From Nitrospirota bacterium (GTDB lineage Bacteria > Nitrospirota_A > Leptospirillia > Leptospirillales > Leptospirillaceae), in contig JAKCCY010000109.1 in assembly GCA_021838765.1 (NCBI GenBank), positions 1-8,353 on the forward strand: DNA of 8,353 bases. The letters are read 5' to 3'. Below the pieces are notes generated by a model. It had not been told where the DNA came from, did not search any database, and saw only the letters and a list, made by a program, of their open reading frames with translations. The stretch's first letter is position 1, and each line of letters starts with the position of its first letter. A program made the position numbers and the translations under genes. Below are positions 1 to 5,354 of the stretch, one piece after another.

Positions 1-331
1 GTGCAGTGGATGGTGGAAAAGTGGGTCGGTAGGTCAGAAAGATGGCCCATGCGCCTACCAGGATCACCATTCCCCTAACGAGCCAAAGAAAGTAACGGTC
101 ATCCGGAGGGATAACCCAGGGATCGATTCCTCCGGAAACGACATATATGAAAACGCCGATGAGGATGGCCCAACGGCTTTGAATCTTCAATCTTGGAACA
201 ATGGCGTCCTGGTAGGATCTTTCAAGGAGAGGATTGAAAAAGGACAGCGTCAATGGGTGCAATTCACCACGCTGTATCTGTTGTCGGCTTTTTTCTTCTA
301 TTTTGGGATTGAGGTCGTCATTATCCTGCAT
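1..331 (-). CDS. Membrane protein, N-terminal part (3' end outside window)
   Basis: An open frame of 110 codons runs on the minus strand from an ATG at 331-329 to the window edge, so only the N-terminus is visible. The product starts with a polar, charged stretch (residues 1-27), followed by FFNPLLERSYQDAIVPRLK. Two likely membrane segments lie at about residues 54-68 (WAILIGVFIYVVSGG) and 80-101 (YFLWLVRGMVILVGAWAIF). The periplasmic or external turn between them reads DPWVIPPDDR. The charged 'LERxYxxxxxxRxKxxxRW' lead-in before a hydrophobic segment resembles the membrane input domains that precede GGDEF or class III cyclase domains, but the catalytic part is not visible, so that is a weak inference. 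An in-frame stop lies a short distance upstream. The ribosome site is poor (AGG about 3-5 nt before ATG). A TTGACA promoter lies about 100 bp upstream (407-437). Confidence 0.6.
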   Translation of the reverse strand, partial: MQDNDDLNPKIEEKSRQQIQRGELHPLTLSFFNPLLERSYQDAIVPRLKIQSRWAILIGVFIYVVSGGIDPWVIPPDDRYFLWLVRGMVILVGAWAIFLTYRPTFPPSTA

Positions 332-406
332 CAGCCTGATCTTTATAAGAAAAAACGATTCTTCCCGTCACTCGGTTAGACCGGTAATGCAAGTCTCATG
401 CGGATC

Positions 407-437
407 AGTGTAGTTTTTTTTGATGGGCGGATGTCAA
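407..437 (-). promoter_or_regulatory. Putative sigma70 promoter of the left-edge membrane gene
   Basis: On the minus strand there is a perfect -35 hexamer TTGACA (432-437) and a -10-like TACACT (407-412, four of six consensus bases). The spacer is 19 bp and includes a run of eight A. The spacer is longer than the optimal 17, which lowers confidence. Transcription would start near base 400, giving a leader of about 70 nt before the ATG at 331. No other promoter-like sequence lies between the tRNA terminator and this gene. Confidence 0.45.
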
Positions 438-460
438 GCTTTTCTGGATTCATGAACGGG

Positions 461-482
461 AAAGCAGCCTTCGGTTTGCTTT
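461..482. other. Imperfect hairpin between tRNA terminator and left-edge gene
   Basis: AAAGCAGCC and GGTTTGCTTT can pair around a TTC loop with one bulged T. No T-run follows on either strand, so it is not a standard terminator. It lies just upstream of the TTGACA promoter at 407-437. It could be a back-up transcript end for the tRNA or simply chance. Confidence 0.2.
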
Positions 483-507
483 GAGAGGCCTTTGACCTGA
501 AAACTGT

Positions 508-532
508 AAAAAACAGACGTTCGTCTTTTTTT
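508..532 (-). terminator. Terminator downstream of tRNA-Leu, potentially bidirectional
   Basis: A short stem AGAC/GTCT closes a 4-nt loop (519-522). It extends past one mismatch (C514/T527) into a run of A (508-513) facing a run of seven T (526-532). Because A and T runs flank the stem, it can act as a rho-independent terminator in both directions. On the minus strand it follows the tRNA 3' end by about 38 nt, the expected place to end that transcript. The GC part of the stem is short, so its efficiency is uncertain. Confidence 0.5.
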
Positions 533-569
533 GGTCCATATATTCCACTTTGATATTTGGTAATGGCAT

Positions 570-656
570 TGGTACTCGGGAGGGGAATCGAACCCCTATG
601 ACCGTAAGGTCGGCGGATTTTGAGTCCGCTGCGTCTGCCTGTTCCGCCACCCGAGC
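570..656 (-). tRNA. trnL: tRNA-Leu, anticodon CAA, CCA end encoded
   Basis: The minus strand folds as a class II tRNA. The acceptor stem is GCTCGGG (656-650) with CCCGAGT, ending in a G1-U72 pair and discriminator A73 (573), followed by an encoded CCA (572-570). The D arm begins TGGCGG and continues to GGCAGACGC. The anticodon stem GCGGA/TCCGC holds the loop CTCAAAA, giving anticodon CAA (620-622), which reads UUG. A long variable arm (GACC-TTAC-GGTC) marks it as leucine-type. The T arm is GGGG-TTCGATT-CCCC. G1-U72 also occurs in Escherichia coli leucine tRNAs, so it is not an anomaly. It has its own promoter (698-726) and terminator (508-532). Confidence 0.97.
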
Positions 657-683
657 ATTGATGATGAAACGTTGTGGAAGGAG

Positions 684-726
684 AATCTCAGGGAGAGATT
701 GTATCGGTGGGCGCAGGTGTTTGCAA
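684..726 (-). promoter_or_regulatory. tRNA-Leu promoter with overlapping palindrome
   Basis: On the minus strand the -35 is TTGCAA (721-726), the spacer is exactly 17 bp, and the -10 is TACAAT (698-703, five of six consensus). Transcription should start near 691, leaving a leader of about 35 nt before the mature tRNA 5' end at 656. An inverted repeat AATCTC-N5-GAGATT (684-700) begins inside the -10 and covers the expected start point. That is a classical position for a repressor site or a start-site hairpin. A similar repeat lies at the cytochrome-porin promoter. The promoter sits immediately downstream of the HD-GYP stop codon, so the tRNA need not depend on read-through. Confidence 0.6.
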
Positions 727-737
727 GCTGAAGCTGC

Positions 738-2159
738 TTATCCAGGTAATGCCTGATCTCGGACCTTTTCTTCTGCCTGTGGTTCTTCCGGAAATTCCGG
801 GCCGGGAGTCTCTATGTAACGGAAGACTTCCGAAGGGGAAATTCCAAGCTCTCTCGGGTGAAATGTTTGGGTGACGGTATTTCGGTCGATCAACGGAAGG
901 GTGATGTGGAAAGGTTCGTCAACAGGCTTTGAGCGGCTGGAAAAAAGAACAAGCAAATTCACCTGCCCTGCATGTGTGTCGGGATTTTTATACTCGGAAA
1001 CCATAGCAATCCTGCCGTCTGCAAGCTCCACAAGTGATCCGACCGGGTAGACGCCAATCATCCGGACGAGCTCGGCGATCGCTTTAGGATCAAGTCGATG
1101 AATTTCAGTCTCCAGAATGTAGGCCAGAGTTTTGGCTGGTGAAAGAGGGCTTGCGTATATGCGTCCGGCGGTGAGCGCTTCGTAAATGTCGAGAACCATC
1201 AGGGAGCGGGAGACGGGGTTTAACTCCTTGATGTCGATTCCGTAAGGGTAGCCCGCTCCATTTTTTCGTTCGTGATGCTCGATGCAGACTGTCGCGCACA
1301 AACCACTGATCACTTCATCTTTGCTTTTTGAAAGAATGGAATGTCCCAGCTGGGGATGTTTTTTCATGATATCCCACTCTGACGGGGTGAGTTTTCCGGG
1401 TTTTTTGAGAACATCCAGAGGAATAAGGCTCTTTCCGATATCGTGCAGAAGAGCGGCAAGACCCCATTTTGCCAGCTCTTCTCTCGGCACCCCCGACCGG
1501 GCAGCGAGGCTTATTGTCAGAACCATCGTATTGGCCGAATGAACATAAGATTCATCATCAACCTCCGAGAGGGTCAGAAGAAATGAATTGTTGCTGGGAT
1601 TTTTAAGGGTCATTTCCAGAGTTTGGGCAACCTGCTCCTTGAGAGGAAGAACATCAAATGAGAGTTTTTTCCGAATGTTGTCAAAACTTTTGGCGACGAC
1701 TGCAACGGTTTTTTCCTGAAGGGCATTCCATTCCCTGATGGCATGGGGTGTTTTTATCTCAAGGGTCTGAAACTCCGGAGCGATGTCATTTTCCTCCTGG
1801 AGAGGAGGATCAGAGTGTTTGCCAGTTCCTTTTTGTTGGGAGATCTGGTCCCGCTCATCCTCGATATTGACGGTGACCATCCTGATCCCGTTTTCCTTCA
1901 GCTTGCGGATCTCATCCCCAGACCGGATTTTGAAGCGATGGAAGAGGATATTTGTCTCGAGCCAGCTTTTATCCAGTGAGATCACTTCCATGCCCACTGT
2001 CAGTTTGTCGACAGGAATTGTTTTATGCATCGAAAGGCCCCTTTTGAAAGCCTGAAGCGTATTCTGACTGCAGGAAACTCTTTGATAAGCGATCGAGTTC
2101 TTTTTTCGGGAATGAGGGATTTGGGAATGCTTTACAATGCTATCATTTTCTTTTTCCAT
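738..2159 (-). CDS. HD-GYP domain c-di-GMP phosphodiesterase with DUF3391-type N-terminus
   Basis: This 473-residue cytoplasmic protein hydrolyses the second messenger cyclic di-GMP by family assignment. A DUF3391-type domain lies at about residues 45-102 (starting MHKTIPVDKL, with VGMEVISLD). The HD-GYP domain follows, with all expected metal and signature residues: H207 (HSAN), H239-D240 and K243 (HDIGK), H268 (KKHP), H295-H296-E297 (HHE), G303-Y304-P305 and D324 (DIYEALT). It is therefore probably catalytic. No membrane segment is seen. The C-terminal ~25 residues are acidic and proline-rich. Two starts are plausible. The ATG at 2159 has GAGGAGG just upstream. The ATG at 2030 (residue 44) has AAAAGGGG 7 nt upstream and matches the usual start of the DUF3391 domain, which would give 430 residues. 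A TTG at 2171 is less likely. It is divergent from the cytochrome-porin and ends 82 bp before tRNA-Leu. Confidence 0.93.
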   Translation of the reverse strand: MEKENDSIVKHSQIPHSRKKNSIAYQRVSCSQNTLQAFKRGLSMHKTIPVDKLTVGMEVISLDKSWLETNILFHRFKIRSGDEIRKLKENGIRMVTVNIEDERDQISQQKGTGKHSDPPLQEENDIAPEFQTLEIKTPHAIREWNALQEKTVAVVAKSFDNIRKKLSFDVLPLKEQVAQTLEMTLKNPSNNSFLLTLSEVDDESYVHSANTMVLTISLAARSGVPREELAKWGLAALLHDIGKSLIPLDVLKKPGKLTPSEWDIMKKHPQLGHSILSKSKDEVISGLCATVCIEHHERKNGAGYPYGIDIKELNPVSRSLMVLDIYEALTAGRIYASPLSPAKTLAYILETEIHRLDPKAIAELVRMIGVYPVGSLVELADGRIAMVSEYKNPDTHAGQVNLLVLFSSRSKPVDEPFHITLPLIDRNTVTQTFHPRELGISPSEVFRYIETPGPEFPEEPQAEEKVRDQALPG

Positions 2160-2199
2160 TTTCCTCCTCAATCACTTTTCCCTTAGGGAGCACATAATC

Positions 2200-2237
2200 T
2201 GTCCGGTTTTGTAGCGCAAGACTTGTCCGGTTGCCAA
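2200..2237 (-). promoter_or_regulatory. Putative HD-GYP promoter with 9-nt direct repeat
   Basis: On the minus strand TTGGCA (2232-2237) and TACAAA (2208-2213) are separated by 18 bp. Each has four of six consensus bases, making this a modest sigma70-type candidate upstream of the HD-GYP gene. The plus-strand sequence TGTCCGGTT occurs twice (2200-2208 and 2224-2232), 24 bp apart. One copy touches each promoter element, as expected for an operator bound on one face of the helix. Alternatively the repeats could be a relic of an insertion-sequence end, since short subterminal repeats are known there, but no transposase is present. Confidence 0.35.
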
Positions 2238-2279
2238 GGAAGACTCCATGGTTTGAGCGAACAGAAGCGATCAAGGGAT

Positions 2280-2320
2280 TTGATTTTTTGTCTTAAGCCG
2301 TTAATCTCTTTTGAGAGATT
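2280..2320 (+). promoter_or_regulatory. Putative cytochrome-porin promoter with AATCTCT/AGAGATT palindrome
   Basis: A perfect inverted repeat AATCTCT-TTTG-AGAGATT lies at 2303-2320, 44 bp before the ATG at 2365. A candidate promoter, TTGATT (2280-2285), 16 bp spacer, TAATCT (2302-2307), places the palindrome over the -10 and the start point (about 2314). The -10 matches consensus only at its three most conserved bases, so promoter assignment is tentative; the palindrome is plain. Its arms nearly match those at the tRNA-Leu promoter (684-700), and the position relative to the -10 is the same. It could be a repressor site or a 5' mRNA hairpin. Confidence 0.4.
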
Positions 2321-2364
2321 TGATCAACCCGCGTTTTTTCAGGATCTTTTCCAAGGGAATCCCA

Positions 2365-3993
2365 ATGAAATGTTTTTTGATCCGTTCGATCCATTTATTT
2401 CTGCTGTCGATCTTCGTCATTTGCACCTTGCCTGAAAAAGGCTTTGCCTACCCCGGATTTTCCAGAAGCTATGATTTTCCCTGCGCTTTTTGTCACATCC
2501 AATGGCCCAAGCTGAATGACAATGGAAACATATTCAAGGATCGCGGTTTCATGCTCTCCACAACAGGTCGCGGGAATGGTTTGGACATGGGGTTTTCTGA
2601 TCCGGCAAACCAGAATTATTTTCCTGTCGGTTTCCGCATGAGCGAGTCTTACGACATGAGTTCGGTCAACGGGGTATTGGCTGGAAAAAACACTAATGGT
2701 GGGTGGTCCAACGGTGCTAACTCACAGAACCCGTGGAGCCTTGAGTCCGGTGGCCTTTTAAACCCCTGGATCTCTTATTGGGTCGAACCGGGGTATCTCG
2801 TTGGCGGGAACTTCGGGATCACAAAACTCTGGGTCCGATTGGATGATCTTCTCCATTCGACCTGGTTCAATGTTTATGCGGGTCAATCCAGTGTAGACTC
2901 CCCATTTTCATCGCACAGGTCGGTTTCGATCGGTACGGCTTCCCCCTACACGATGTATGACTATCAGCCGGGAACGGCGGAGGTTGTTACGAACTCCGGT
3001 GCACAAAATGCCGGATTTTCTTTTGCCAACCCTATCGGGGCCTATTTTGACGGAGACCGATTTCAGATGGGGCAATCGGTCACTTCCATTCGCTACTTCG
3101 GGTATCAGTTTGAAAATGGATGCGGGACAAGACGATCCTTCTCCTTAAACCCCTGCGAAACACGACTCGATGTGAGCTTTATGCCCAACTCCTCCTTATA
3201 TTCCTCATCGAACTCCCCGGGAGTCTCGGGAAGCAGCGCTTCCCAGGATCCTTTGTCTCCCTCAACCTATTCATTGAATATTGCCGAAAACAACGGGTTT
3301 TCTTATTTTGTTCACCTGACGCAGTCCTTTGGGGGTTGGGGTGCGACATCAGGGGAGAGAATCGGTCTTTTCTCCTATGTAGGGGAGGGGAGCTCCATGG
3401 GCAGTGTCGGCGGGAATGCTCCTTCAACGATTTTTAACCGGGAGGGCGTTGACATCTCCTTGAACCCGATACCCAGAGGTGGCCTCAATCTATTCGGCGC
3501 ATGGGAAATTGTCCGGGATCCGGCAGGAATGATTCAATCCAACCCGGATTTCATGGGAAGTTCCATTCCTGCCTCAGGGCTATCGTACATGACCTGGTTT
3601 GTCGAGGCGGACTGGCAACCCAATTTCGGGGGAATGTTCTCTTCTGACGGGACCGGATCCAATATGATTTCTGTTATCTATAATCAGCTGGACATGATCG
3701 AACAGCCAGTTTTTTCCGGCGGAAATCAGATAGCCCTTCCGGGAAATTTTAATGATGTTCTTTCTTTTACGATTCTGGACAGATATGGTTTATGGCAAAG
3801 TGAACGGACTGCCGTTTCCCTTTATGCCCAGTACCAGTGGTTATTCGACGCGGGTGTGTCAGGGCTGTTGAGTGGATTTGCGTCCAATGGAGCTCAGATG
3901 TCCGGTAATCGCCAGGTTTCATCTTACCCCGGCGCACTTTTCGGAAATGTGACCGCCAGCAATTTCTCCATAGGTGTGGACTTTGCCTACTGA
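2365..3993 (+). CDS. cyc2: Cyc2/Cyt572-like outer-membrane cytochrome c-porin fusion, probable Fe(II) oxidase
   Basis: This 542-residue exported protein belongs by architecture to the Cyc2/Cyt572 group. Those are outer-membrane beta-barrels carrying one c-type haem at the N-terminus that take electrons from extracellular Fe(II) in acidophilic and neutrophilic iron oxidisers. Residues 1-28 form a signal peptide (MKCFLIRSIH, a hydrophobic core, then GFA cleaved before YPGF). The haem site is C40-A-F-C43-H44, followed by the family-like pattern PKLN (48-51) and GNIFKDRGF (54-62). The remaining ~470 residues are rich in Gly, Ser, Asn and aromatic residues in alternating strand-like patterns and end in VDFAY, an aromatic C-terminus typical of barrels inserted by the BAM machinery. 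A Ser-rich stretch (274-303) and a Cys pair (C253, C264) probably lie in surface loops. The ATG at 2365 is preferred over an in-frame TTG at 2311. It has AAGGGA 6 nt upstream and begins the signal peptide exactly. Iron as substrate is inferred from family. Confidence 0.85.
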   Translation: MKCFLIRSIHLFLLSIFVICTLPEKGFAYPGFSRSYDFPCAFCHIQWPKLNDNGNIFKDRGFMLSTTGRGNGLDMGFSDPANQNYFPVGFRMSESYDMSSVNGVLAGKNTNGGWSNGANSQNPWSLESGGLLNPWISYWVEPGYLVGGNFGITKLWVRLDDLLHSTWFNVYAGQSSVDSPFSSHRSVSIGTASPYTMYDYQPGTAEVVTNSGAQNAGFSFANPIGAYFDGDRFQMGQSVTSIRYFGYQFENGCGTRRSFSLNPCETRLDVSFMPNSSLYSSSNSPGVSGSSASQDPLSPSTYSLNIAENNGFSYFVHLTQSFGGWGATSGERIGLFSYVGEGSSMGSVGGNAPSTIFNREGVDISLNPIPRGGLNLFGAWEIVRDPAGMIQSNPDFMGSSIPASGLSYMTWFVEADWQPNFGGMFSSDGTGSNMISVIYNQLDMIEQPVFSGGNQIALPGNFNDVLSFTILDRYGLWQSERTAVSLYAQYQWLFDAGVSGLLSGFASNGAQMSGNRQVSSYPGALFGNVTASNFSIGVDFAY

Positions 3994-4187
3994 ACAGAAA
4001 AGATGGGTGAAATGGTCTCCATGCTTGTGGCATAATTTTCGGGGAATCCCGTAAACAACCATATGTCTAACCGATTCTTGTCTGCTCGAGATGGCACGAA
4101 GATGCAAACCATCGATTCATGTGTGGCTTCTTCGCGCCCTTTTAAGCCAATCTCCGTTTCAAAATGCGATTCTCGGAGATCAACCCA
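3994..4187 (+). promoter_or_regulatory. Intergenic region with hairpin between cytochrome-porin and cytochrome c
   Basis: The 194 bp contain no gene. A stem-loop at 4097-4134 pairs CGAAG with CTTCG, then AA/TT and CCA/TGG after a 4-nt bulge and one mismatch. TTTT follows 5 nt later (4140-4143). This could be a weak terminator of the cytochrome-porin transcript that lets part of it read through to the cytochrome c. A short CGGG-GAAT-CCCG stem lies at 4040-4051. No convincing sigma70 promoter was recognised here. Confidence 0.3.
4150..4180 (+). promoter_or_regulatory. Inverted repeat that can mask the cytochrome c ribosome-binding site
   Basis: ATCTCCG (4150-4156) and CGGAGAT (4174-4180) are perfect 7-bp complements separated by 17 nt. 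The right arm contains GGAG, the Shine-Dalgarno sequence placed 8 nt before the ATG at 4188. Pairing in the mRNA would hide the ribosome site and also cover the alternative ATG at 4164 in the loop. This suggests translational control or a thermosensor-like element. The arms share the ATCTC/GAGAT core with the palindromes at 684-700 and 2303-2320, but the spacing differs. Confidence 0.45.
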
Positions 4188-4562
4188 ATGGAGGATACGT
4201 TGATTCGTCGAGCTATTTTGTTGTTAGGAATGTTTCTGGCTCTTGAAGCGATTGGTCATGGAAAAGAGGCATTTGCTCTCGCTCCGGCTGATCCTGTGGA
4301 TGGCAAGGTCGTCTACAATCATTATTGTGTGGCTTGTCATGGTCCCCAGGGAAACGGCCAGGGGCTTGCCGCTCCGGCGATGTTCCCCCATCCCGCCAAT
4401 TTTACGGATCCCAATCTCTGGAAGGGGCGGTCTGATGCTTTTTTTATCAATGTGATCACCAACGGCAGAAAACGGGTCATGCCACCATGGTGGGATGTGA
4501 TTACCGCTCAGGAAATCCAGGATGTTTATGCTTATGTGAAAACGACATTTAAACCAAAGTGA
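4188..4562 (+). CDS. Periplasmic monohaem cytochrome c (class I)
   Basis: This 124-residue protein carries a signal peptide (residues 1-30; LIRR, then a hydrophobic core, cleavage likely after AFA). It has one covalent haem site, C47-V-A-C50-H51-G. The distal haem ligand is probably M98 in RVMPPWW, followed by the final helix IQDVYAYVKT, as in small class I cytochromes c of the c553/c6 or cbb3-subunit type. The mature protein of about 94 residues is normal for a soluble periplasmic electron carrier. Its place directly after the cytochrome-porin makes it a good candidate to receive electrons from that protein and pass them to a terminal oxidase or bc1 complex; this is inferred from context. 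The ATG at 4188 is chosen over one at 4164 because GGAG lies 8 nt upstream and the signal peptide then begins normally. That ribosome site is part of an inverted repeat (4150-4180). Confidence 0.88.
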   Translation: MEDTLIRRAILLLGMFLALEAIGHGKEAFALAPADPVDGKVVYNHYCVACHGPQGNGQGLAAPAMFPHPANFTDPNLWKGRSDAFFINVITNGRKRVMPPWWDVITAQEIQDVYAYVKTTFKPK

Positions 4563-4566
4563 TATT

Positions 4567-4586
4567 GCATCCCCCAAGGGAGATGC
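4567..4586 (+). promoter_or_regulatory. Intercistronic hairpin between cytochrome c and flavin reductase
   Basis: GCATC and GATGC pair, and after a C/A mismatch the stem continues as CC/GG around a CAAG loop. It starts 4 nt after the cytochrome c stop codon and no T-run follows. A position directly behind a stop codon and before the next ribosome site suggests an mRNA-stabilising or processing element that sets different levels for the two products. Effect unproven. Confidence 0.3.
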
Positions 4587-4610
4587 TTCATCGGTTCAAG
4601 TGAGGTGTTT

Positions 4611-5300
4611 GTGAGTTCTGTCGGGAGTATCGTTTGTAAATTGTCCGAAATTATTCCTTTCGAGGAAAATGTCCGTTTGTTCAAATTTGATACGGGTGGG
4701 GTGGACTTTCCCTTTCACCAGGGACAATTCATCTCACTAGCCGGATCCGATGGCAAGTCCTCCTATTTTGCGATAGCCTCCCCACCATCACTGAAGGGGA
4801 GTTTCGAAATTCTGGTCAAACGAGGAAACTCCACAACGGACTATCTCTTTTCCCGTTCTGTCGGGGATAGGATTTCCATTTCCGGCCCTCAGGGTAAAGG
4901 TTTTGCTCTGGATCCATATGTTGGAAAGAATTTGCTGTTTGTGGGTGTCGGAACGGCGATTGCCCCTCTTCGCTCAACATTATTGACGGCCCTTGAGCGA
5001 AGAAACGATTTCAACAGGATCTCTTTTCTGTTTGGAACGCTTACACCAAACCATATCTGGTTTGGTGATGAGATGGATGAATGGCACCAGAAAGGGGCAG
5101 AGGTCCATATTACGGTCACTTATCCTGACGAGACATGGGACAGGCACTCGGGGTTTGTCCAGGACATCCTGCGTCAGTCCAAGGATCCTCTCCACGAGAC
5201 AGTTGTTTATCTGTGCGGAATGAAGGAAATGGTTGAGGAAACGACGAAGGTGCTGAAGGAGAGGTCCATCCCGGAGGAGATGATCCTCCTGAATTTCTGA
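4611..5300 (+). CDS. FAD/NAD(P)H-binding oxidoreductase, ferredoxin-reductase type
   Basis: This 229-residue cytoplasmic flavoprotein has the two-domain ferredoxin-NADP reductase fold. The N-terminal FAD domain carries SYFAIAS (51-57) in place of the classical RxYS, and GQFISL just before it. The C-terminal nucleotide domain carries GVGTAIAP (112-119), a variant of GxGTGIAP, and YLCGMKEMV (200-208), the usual Cys-Gly element near the nicotinamide. There is no iron-sulphur domain and no signal peptide, so a separate electron partner is needed. GTG at 4611 is chosen because GAGG lies 5 nt upstream; a GTG at 4605 is also in frame but overlaps that ribosome site. It lies 48 bp behind the cytochrome c gene, probably on the same transcript. 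In iron oxidisers NAD(P)H must be made by uphill electron flow, and this enzyme could exchange electrons with NAD(P)H, but its partner and direction cannot be read from the sequence. Confidence 0.85.
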   Translation: MSSVGSIVCKLSEIIPFEENVRLFKFDTGGVDFPFHQGQFISLAGSDGKSSYFAIASPPSLKGSFEILVKRGNSTTDYLFSRSVGDRISISGPQGKGFALDPYVGKNLLFVGVGTAIAPLRSTLLTALERRNDFNRISFLFGTLTPNHIWFGDEMDEWHQKGAEVHITVTYPDETWDRHSGFVQDILRQSKDPLHETVVYLCGMKEMVEETTKVLKERSIPEEMILLNF

Positions 5301-5354
5301 TGGCTGATCCGACCGGATCTCTGATCGAACCATTTATAGGAAGATGGTTGTGGC

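Noticed and set aside
179..379. Plus-strand open frame of 66 codons
   Set aside because: It lies opposite a better minus-strand frame with two hydrophobic membrane segments that runs off the window, and the plus frame has no ribosome site or family-like features.
550..756. Plus-strand open frames across 550-874 and the minus frame 450-650
   Set aside because: They run through the tRNA-Leu gene or the 3' end of the HD-GYP gene and have no independent coding evidence.
2095..2159. HD-GYP N-terminal extension as a separate leader peptide
   Set aside because: The frame is continuous with the HD-GYP domain and has no stop, so an alternative start of the same protein is the simpler reading.
2195..2240. 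Intact insertion sequence in the divergent region
   Set aside because: Only two short direct repeats are present; no transposase, no paired terminal inverted repeats and no target duplication are visible.
2311..2364. TTG start adding 18 residues to the cytochrome-porin
   Set aside because: It would put charged residues before the signal peptide and lies inside the palindrome; the ATG at 2365 has a well-spaced AAGGGA.
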